From Gottfriedia sp002574545 (GTDB lineage Bacteria; Bacillota; Bacilli; Bacillales; Bacillaceae_G): a stretch of 64,000 nucleotides of DNA. Positions 59,975 through 64,000 of the stretch are shown in pieces. Below the pieces are notes generated by a model. That model was given only the letters and a program-made list of their open reading frames with translations, made no database searches and was not told the origin of the DNA. Where the stretch lies: the NCBI GenBank assembly GCA_052180195.1, contig CP197469.1. The stretch is one strand, 5' to 3'. Position 1 is the stretch's first letter. Each line of letters starts with the position of its first letter. Both the position numbers and the translations under genes were made by a program.

Positions 59975-60400
59975 TTAAAAATTCAATTGAAAATGATGAC
60001 ATGATATATTTAGATTATTTTTTAGATAAAACCGATGGGCATCGTAGCGATGTACCCCTGAATCTAGATGGAATTGTTCACAATTATTTTGTTTTGCTTC
60101 ATCGATTAACCAGTTCCACAAAGTTTGAGCATATCCTTTTTTACGGTGATTCTCACTTGTGATTAAATCGTCAACATATAAATATTTTCCCCATGCTAAT
60201 GATTCAGTCATTCGATAACCAGCAACGGCTGTAACTTCTTCATTTTCGATCACAGCCACAAGATGATAATTATTTGTGTTGATTAATCTGTTAATCGTCT
60301 GAACAAACTCATCTTCTCGTAAATGTGGACGTAATTGACTGACTGTTTGAAACGTTTTCAAAATATCTGAACTATTTTTCATTCTTCTTACATCTGCCAT
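59975..60400 (-). CDS. GNAT-family N-acetyltransferase
   Basis: A 141-residue single-domain acetyltransferase. VVAVIENEEVTAVAGYRM is strand 2-4, YLYVDDLITSENHRKKGYAQTLWNWLI contains the acetyl-CoA motif A (RKKGYAQ), and FHLDSGVHRYDAHRFYLKNNL is the C-terminal motif B. The substrate is unknown. I start at the ATG at 60400 behind GGAGAG; a TTG five codons earlier overlaps that site. It follows the radical SAM gene, with a large dyad between. Confidence 0.87.
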   Translation of the reverse strand: MADVRRMKNSSDILKTFQTVSQLRPHLREDEFVQTINRLINTNNYHLVAVIENEEVTAVAGYRMTESLAWGKYLYVDDLITSENHRKKGYAQTLWNWLIDEAKQNNCEQFHLDSGVHRYDAHRFYLKNNLNISCHHFQLNF

Positions 60401-60423
60401 CTTTTTTCTCTCCAATCAGAAAT

Positions 60424-60467
60424 AACATTCTACAATAAAAATACCATAGTTTTTATTGTAGAATGTT
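60424..60467. promoter_or_regulatory. 18-bp-arm perfect dyad before the GNAT gene
   Basis: Arms 60424-60441 and 60450-60467 are exact reverse complements (core ACATTCTACAAT / ATTGTAGAATGT) around an 8-bp centre. On the minus strand a possible -35 TTGCTA and -10 TATGGT overlap it. No T tract follows the stem, so it is less like a terminator than an operator or stable RNA hairpin. Confidence 0.55.
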
Positions 60468-60475
60468 AGCAATTT

Positions 60476-61294
60476 TTACGGTTCGAAACCTTTTTGACTA
60501 ATAAAAAGCTGATCTTCTGAAAAATAGTTTTTAAAGCGTTCATAAACTCGTTGATAAGCTTCAGGTCCATACCATTCCTTTAGATTAAGCTGGGCATATT
60601 TTTTTTCAATACCTAAGCGACCGGTTCGTTTACCTCCGCTTCCGTCACCCATGAAAAAATCATCAATACAAACTCTATTGACAATTTCTAATAATTTTTT
60701 CGGAAAATCCTCACTACTAGGCAAAATAGGTGCAATTGTAGCTTGAGTTGGAATTCCTGCTATTACAAGTTCTTCTATAGTTTTGAGACGTGCATTAACA
60801 GAAGGTGCATTTGGTGAGAAAGACTTTCTTATCTCATCCAAGTCTGTTTCAATCGTCATACTGACTCGTACTTTCTCCTTAAATTGCTTTAAAAGATCAA
60901 TGTCTCTTTTTACAAGTGGACTTCGAGTTTGAACAAATAAAAAATCCGGTTGATTTTGCAGCATGACTTCTAATAAACTTCTAGTCAATCTCTCTTTGAA
61001 TTCAATCGGTTGATACGGATCTGTACTAGAAGACATAAAAATAGTAACTTTATCTTTCTTTTTTGCCTTTTTCAATTCTTTCTCTAGCAAAATAGGCGCA
61101 CTTTGTTTAATGTCAACCCAACTACCCCATTCTTGTTTTCGAAAAAGTGAAACAGGCATTTGCCTCACATAACAATATGAACAGGCAAATGAGCAACCGG
61201 TATAAGGATTTAAAGAGTGAGTATATCCTGATAGATAACCTGTCCCTTTATTTAGAATGGTTTTTGGATTTTTATAAACTATTTCATTTTTCAT
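60476..61294 (-). CDS. SplB-like radical SAM protein
   Basis: A 272-residue radical SAM enzyme of the spore-photoproduct-lyase-like (SPL) family. The cluster motif is C34-x3-C38-x2-C41 in CSFACSYCYV. Further family stretches are SSSTDPYQPIEF, VQTRSPLVKRDIDLL, VSMTIETD and ATIAPILPSS. It lacks the C-terminal substrate cysteine region of true SplB, so it is a relative of unknown substrate. It is adjacent to ogt, 18 bases downstream, which hints at DNA repair. TAGGAGG precedes the ATG. Confidence 0.85.
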   Translation of the reverse strand: MKNEIVYKNPKTILNKGTGYLSGYTHSLNPYTGCSFACSYCYVRQMPVSLFRKQEWGSWVDIKQSAPILLEKELKKAKKKDKVTIFMSSSTDPYQPIEFKERLTRSLLEVMLQNQPDFLFVQTRSPLVKRDIDLLKQFKEKVRVSMTIETDLDEIRKSFSPNAPSVNARLKTIEELVIAGIPTQATIAPILPSSEDFPKKLLEIVNRVCIDDFFMGDGSGGKRTGRLGIEKKYAQLNLKEWYGPEAYQRVYERFKNYFSEDQLFISQKGFEP

Positions 61295-61312
61295 CCAACT
61301 ACCTCCTAATGA

Positions 61313-61831
61313 TCATCTTAAGTTTCTAGTTTCAATTTTTAATAGGCTTTTTTTCATTTCTAAACCACCACGATAGCCAGTTAATGATCCATTCTTTCCA
61401 ATTACTCGATGACAAGGAATGATGATCAATAGTGGATTTGCACCAATTGCCCTCGCAACTGCACGAACAGATTTTGGCTTATTTAAGTAAATCGCAATGT
61501 CGGAATAATGTTTCGTTTCTCCATAATCAATCGAACAGAGCGCACTCCAAACTGATTTTTGAAAATCTGTGCCACGAAAATCAAGTCTACTATTAAATGT
61601 AATCCGCTCACCCTCTAAAAATTCGATGATCTCTTTTTTATAAGTTTCTAATTTTGTCTCATCCTTTTCCATTATCATTTTTGGAAAGTATTTATCCTTA
61701 AATAATCGTAATTCTTGAATGGTTCCGTTATGTGAACCTACAAAACATAGCCCTTTTATAGTTGCAGCAATATGAATCTTCCATCCTTTATGTTCGATTA
61801 AAGTCCAATATAAATTTTCAGTTGAATGCAA
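61313..61831 (-). CDS. ogt: methylated-DNA-protein-cysteine methyltransferase
   Basis: A 172-residue suicide DNA-repair protein that removes the methyl group from O6-methylguanine. The active-site IPCHRV motif has C140, the arginine finger is in SVRAVARAIGANP, and TDFQKSVWSALCSIDYGET is the helix-turn-helix region. Length fits Ogt/AdaB. The start is a TTG at 61831, about eight bases after AAAGGGG. It is upstream of the SplB-like gene in the same unit. Confidence 0.93.
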   Translation of the reverse strand: MHSTENLYWTLIEHKGWKIHIAATIKGLCFVGSHNGTIQELRLFKDKYFPKMIMEKDETKLETYKKEIIEFLEGERITFNSRLDFRGTDFQKSVWSALCSIDYGETKHYSDIAIYLNKPKSVRAVARAIGANPLLIIIPCHRVIGKNGSLTGYRGGLEMKKSLLKIETRNLR

Positions 61832-61908
61832 TCTAAATTCCCCTTTGCTTCATTTTCTTATTTAAACTTTATTATAGACTTAATGAAGAAAAATGGAGTG
61901 TTATTAGA

Positions 61909-62013
61909 ATGAAAGAGCAAGAATTTGAAAAAAAACTATCATATGAACAACATATAAGGAAAAGTGTACTGCCAATTAGATTCAAGTTGCCTTTTTTTCA
62001 TTTAACAAAATAA
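61909..62013 (+). CDS. small basic protein, 34 aa
   Basis: ATG 61909 to TAA 62013 gives a basic 34-residue peptide (starts MKEQEFEKKLSYEQHIRK, ends RFKLPFFHLTK). A GGAGTG lies eight bases before the ATG, and a TATTATAGA region 30 bases upstream could be a -10. It is too short for ordinary gene finding and divergent from ogt. I do not recognise it. Support is the ribosome binding site and composition only. Confidence 0.45.
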   Translation: MKEQEFEKKLSYEQHIRKSVLPIRFKLPFFHLTK

Positions 62014-62038
62014 ATGAAACAGCCCCTTATCCATCTTT

Positions 62039-62611
62039 TTATTTCTGCTTCTCAATCATATCCATCACTAACTTTTCAGCTGCATTTTTATATAAATTAC
62101 TCATATGAACAAATGAAGTAATTAAGAGTAATTGCTCTATATATTCCTTACTTTCATCATCAATCTGTTCAATTTCTTTGTTTACATTTTCACTAGATTG
62201 CAAAAGTTCTGTTTTAAACTTTTCGAGGTTGAGTTCATTTAAATGTAGGAAACTTGAATAAAGATCATCAATATTCATTTCGGTATTTTCAAGGATTCTT
62301 TGATTTAATCCATTTAAAGTTTCTTTTATATCATTAATCGAAAGTGCACCTTTTAAATGATAAATTAAACTGATTAAAATAATATGATTCTTTGTGTATT
62401 TCTTATTTTTAATTGGGAAAAGTAATTTAGCTTTTGCGTAATTATTAATCATTGTTTTTGTCATAACTTTTTCATTCGCATTCGGTTTTGCAAACTTATT
62501 ATCAAATAGTTGGATTACTTGATCCATATATAAATCTAGATTAGGAATATCTTCTAATAATATTTGTTTATCTAAATCTATTTGTTCAATTAATTCATTA
62601 ATCTTTTTCAT
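62039..62611 (-). CDS. DUF1836 family protein
   Basis: A 190-residue cytoplasmic protein. DLYMDQVIQLFDNKF followed by MTKTMINNYAKAKLLFPIKNKKYTKNHIILI is the DUF1836 signature and looks like a MerR-type winged helix that recognises DNA. The C-terminal half is a helical, acidic region (NKEIEQIDDESKEYIEQLLLI). A regulatory role is suspected for the family but unproved. GAGGAAT precedes the ATG. It is divergent from the hemolysin III gene. Confidence 0.82.
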   Translation of the reverse strand: MKKINELIEQIDLDKQILLEDIPNLDLYMDQVIQLFDNKFAKPNANEKVMTKTMINNYAKAKLLFPIKNKKYTKNHIILISLIYHLKGALSINDIKETLNGLNQRILENTEMNIDDLYSSFLHLNELNLEKFKTELLQSSENVNKEIEQIDDESKEYIEQLLLITSFVHMSNLYKNAAEKLVMDMIEKQK

Positions 62612-62662
62612 TTTTCATTCCTCTTTTTTTGTAATTTACGTGTTCATTTTATCATAAAAAAA

Positions 62663-62729
62663 TTGTTCTATAAACACTTGACTATATAATATAGTAGATG
62701 ATAACTTTATATGTAGTTATCAATACTAC
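62663..62729 (+). promoter_or_regulatory. promoter and leader dyad of the hemolysin III-family gene
   Basis: TTGTTC (62663-62668), 16-bp spacer, TATAAT (62685-62690). Around the expected transcription start lies a dyad GATAACT (62700-62706) / AGTTATC (62715-62721), flanked by GTAG (62694-62697) and CTAC (62726-62729). It could be an operator or a leader hairpin. Confidence 0.55.
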
Positions 62730-62753
62730 ATAACAAGGTTGGAGGAGATAAAC

Positions 62754-63401
62754 ATGGTGAACTTTATGCGTGAGCCTATTAATTCCATGACACATTTAGT
62801 CGGAGCTGTATTATCATTATTTGGGTTACTAGCGATGGTTTTTAAGTCTACTTTTTCTGGTGGAAGTATTTTACAAACATCCGCGGTTATTGCATTCGGT
62901 GTAAGTATGATTCTTCTTTATTTGGCTTCAACAACTTATCATATGGCAATAGCGAGTGATAAAATAATCGCTTTTTTAAGACGAGTAGACCATTCAATGA
63001 TCTTTGTCTTAATCGCAGGTACATACACGCCTTTTTGTATCATTAGTCTTAAAGGTACATTAGGATGGATTATCTTTTCGATCGTATCTTTCATTGCATT
63101 TTGTGGTGTTTTGTTTAAGTTAATTTGGTTTAACTGTCCTAGATGGTTATCAACCGCCCTTTATATCGCTTTAGGATGGGTCATTATACTTGCTTCTGCA
63201 CCTTTATCTGATGCGATTAGTATGAAAGGTATGTTCGCTCTAATATTAGGTGGAATTTTTTACACGGTTGGAGGAGTAATTTATGGAATAAAGCCAAAAT
63301 TTTTATCTTTTAAAAATTGGGGATTCCATGAAATTTTTCATATTTTTATTATGTTAGGAACACTTTGTCATTTCATATGCGTATATAATTATGTCATCTA
63401 A
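62754..63401 (+). CDS. hemolysin III / PAQR (TrhA) family membrane protein
   Basis: A 215-residue seven-helix membrane protein. The N-terminal REPINSMTHLVGAVLSL, the STTYHMA motif with HSMIFVLIAGTYTPFC, and the C-terminal HEIFHIFIMLGTLCHF supply the serine, aspartate and histidines of the PAQR zinc site. Bacterial relatives (YqfA/TrhA) affect membrane fluidity and are misleadingly named hemolysin III. The ATG at 62754 follows TTGGAGGAG; a TTG five codons upstream overlaps that site. Confidence 0.9.
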   Translation: MVNFMREPINSMTHLVGAVLSLFGLLAMVFKSTFSGGSILQTSAVIAFGVSMILLYLASTTYHMAIASDKIIAFLRRVDHSMIFVLIAGTYTPFCIISLKGTLGWIIFSIVSFIAFCGVLFKLIWFNCPRWLSTALYIALGWVIILASAPLSDAISMKGMFALILGGIFYTVGGVIYGIKPKFLSFKNWGFHEIFHIFIMLGTLCHFICVYNYVI

Positions 63402-63408
63402 AAACCAA

Positions 63409-63442
63409 AAACCATCCTTTACTATCAAAAAAAGGATGGTTT
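63409..63442 (+). terminator. bidirectional terminator
   Basis: A 12-bp perfect stem AAACCATCCTTT / AAAGGATGGTTT with a 10-base loop, directly after the hemolysin III stop and just before the convergent GerC-type stop. Confidence 0.93.
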
Positions 63443-63451
63443 TCATGATTT

Positions 63452-64000
63452 TTATTTTAAAATACCCGTGCCTACAATTTTCACTTCAACTTTTGGTTTA
63501 ATTGTAATTTTTGCATAGTCTTTGTTCCAATCTAGTTTTTTCCACACTTCTGGATGGAATGAAATTAATTCTCTGCCTATTCCTAACGCATCACAATTTG
63601 ATTCTTGAATTGTTTTAAAGATTTTTTCAGCTTTTTTAGTTAATTGCTTCGATAATATTTTATTTAACTTATCAATTTCTTTTTTGGAAGTTAATTCATT
63701 ATGTGCGTATTCAAGTGTATCAACGTCCAATTTTAGATTTAAATTGACTGTTATCTTATTTTCTTTTGAAACATTAATTTGCATTTCAGGCTTATTTTTT
63801 TTCACTTGTATCGTTATAAATTGTTCTCTAATATCTTTTTCTTTCGGACTAACTTTTACATTAAATCTTGCGTACTTCTCCATTTCATCTTTAAATAAAA
63901 GTAACATAGTAGGATCTTCACCTAAAAGATTATATCCTGTATATTTCTGACCGTTAAATAATGCAACCCCTGATATATCGATTAAATTATCATTATCTTT
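63452..64000 (-). CDS. Ger(x)C-family spore germination protein, C-terminal part
   Basis: The frame is open from the right edge to TAA at 63452, giving 182 residues. It is the C-terminal domain of a GerAC/GerKC-type lipoprotein: ISGVALFNGQKYTGYNLLGED at the edge, then a beta-rich region and the diagnostic CDALGIGRELISFHPEVWKKLDWN, ending in VEVKIVGTGIL. GerC subunits are part of nutrient germinant receptors at the inner spore membrane. About half of a typical 350-400-residue protein is visible. The receptor type and the A and B genes lie outside the window. It confirms a spore former. Confidence 0.88.
   Translation of the reverse strand, partial: KDNDNLIDISGVALFNGQKYTGYNLLGEDPTMLLLFKDEMEKYARFNVKVSPKEKDIREQFITIQVKKNKPEMQINVSKENKITVNLNLKLDVDTLEYAHNELTSKKEIDKLNKILSKQLTKKAEKIFKTIQESNCDALGIGRELISFHPEVWKKLDWNKDYAKITIKPKVEVKIVGTGILK

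Noticed and set aside
1..64000. tRNA, rRNA, insertion sequences, prophage or integrated element
   Set aside because: No transposase, integrase, phage gene, long terminal repeats or RNA gene pattern was found on either strand.

Overview
This 64 kb window is AT-rich (about one third G+C) chromosomal DNA from a spore-forming member of the Bacillaceae (Bacillus in the broad sense). The evidence is strong AAGGAGG-type ribosome binding sites, many TTG and GTG starts, consensus sigma-A promoters, families typical of Bacillus (GerC-type germination protein at the right edge, BsuPI inhibitor, CsoR/CstR, FTP/PepSY thermolysin-like protease) and U-tailed hairpin terminators after most transcription units. 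I see no rRNA, tRNA, CRISPR array, insertion sequence or prophage. Most genes are on the minus strand.

Layout. 1-2,300: an HbpS/UPF0303 protein, an inositol-type Gfo/Idh dehydrogenase and a DeoR regulator. 2,400-6,100: small genes (histidine phosphatase, secreted protein, Dph6-like ligase, and a 78-residue protein behind a very large palindromic operator). 6,200-12,000: a five-gene assimilatory/detoxifying nitrite reduction operon (nirB, nirD, cobA-hemD fusion, sirB, nirC) behind a perfect Rex/Fnr-like dyad. 12,100-17,300: DUF1801 protein, MFS exporter, a LuxR protein with a dead receiver divergent from a LysR regulator, and a small phosphatase/metallo-hydrolase operon. 17,300-24,700: the methylmalonyl-CoA pathway (mutA, mutB, meaB, mce, carboxyltransferase). 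25,100-27,700: three genes resembling the heme-dependent N-demethylase/dimethylamine monooxygenase system. 27,900-29,000: CstR persulfide sensor with two rhodaneses. 29,100-32,000: small membrane protein, signal peptidase I, acyl-CoA synthetase.

31,900-36,200 holds the most unusual locus: one 1,225-residue secreted polypeptide that joins a complete thermolysin-like M4 metalloprotease to a complete subtilisin-like S8 serine protease. It is followed by a lipoprotein with a BsuPI-type proteinase inhibitor domain whose reading frame has no ATG, GTG or TTG in the right place. I propose this as a candidate dual protease with a membrane-tethered inhibitor.

36,800-64,000: a glutamate/aspartate-type symporter; convergent zwf and gndA; an AbrB-type membrane protein; SDR and MarR; a two-copy tandem repeat; a GNAT-nitrilase fusion; a nitroreductase; a methyltransferase divergent from a TetR regulator across three operator-like dyads; small membrane proteins and pssA; then a second pentose phosphate set (pgl, tal, short gnd, tkt, zwf). 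The right end carries DUF445, GNAT, a SplB-like radical SAM protein, ogt, DUF1836, a hemolysin III/PAQR protein and the end of a GerC-family germination protein.

Functionally the window mixes central metabolism (two oxidative pentose phosphate sets, propionate/branched-chain carbon through methylmalonyl-CoA) with nitrogen and sulfur handling (nitrite, methylated amine, persulfide) and secretion of proteases. Starts were chosen from ribosome binding site spacing. Family assignments come from motif recognition by eye and were not checked by a database search.
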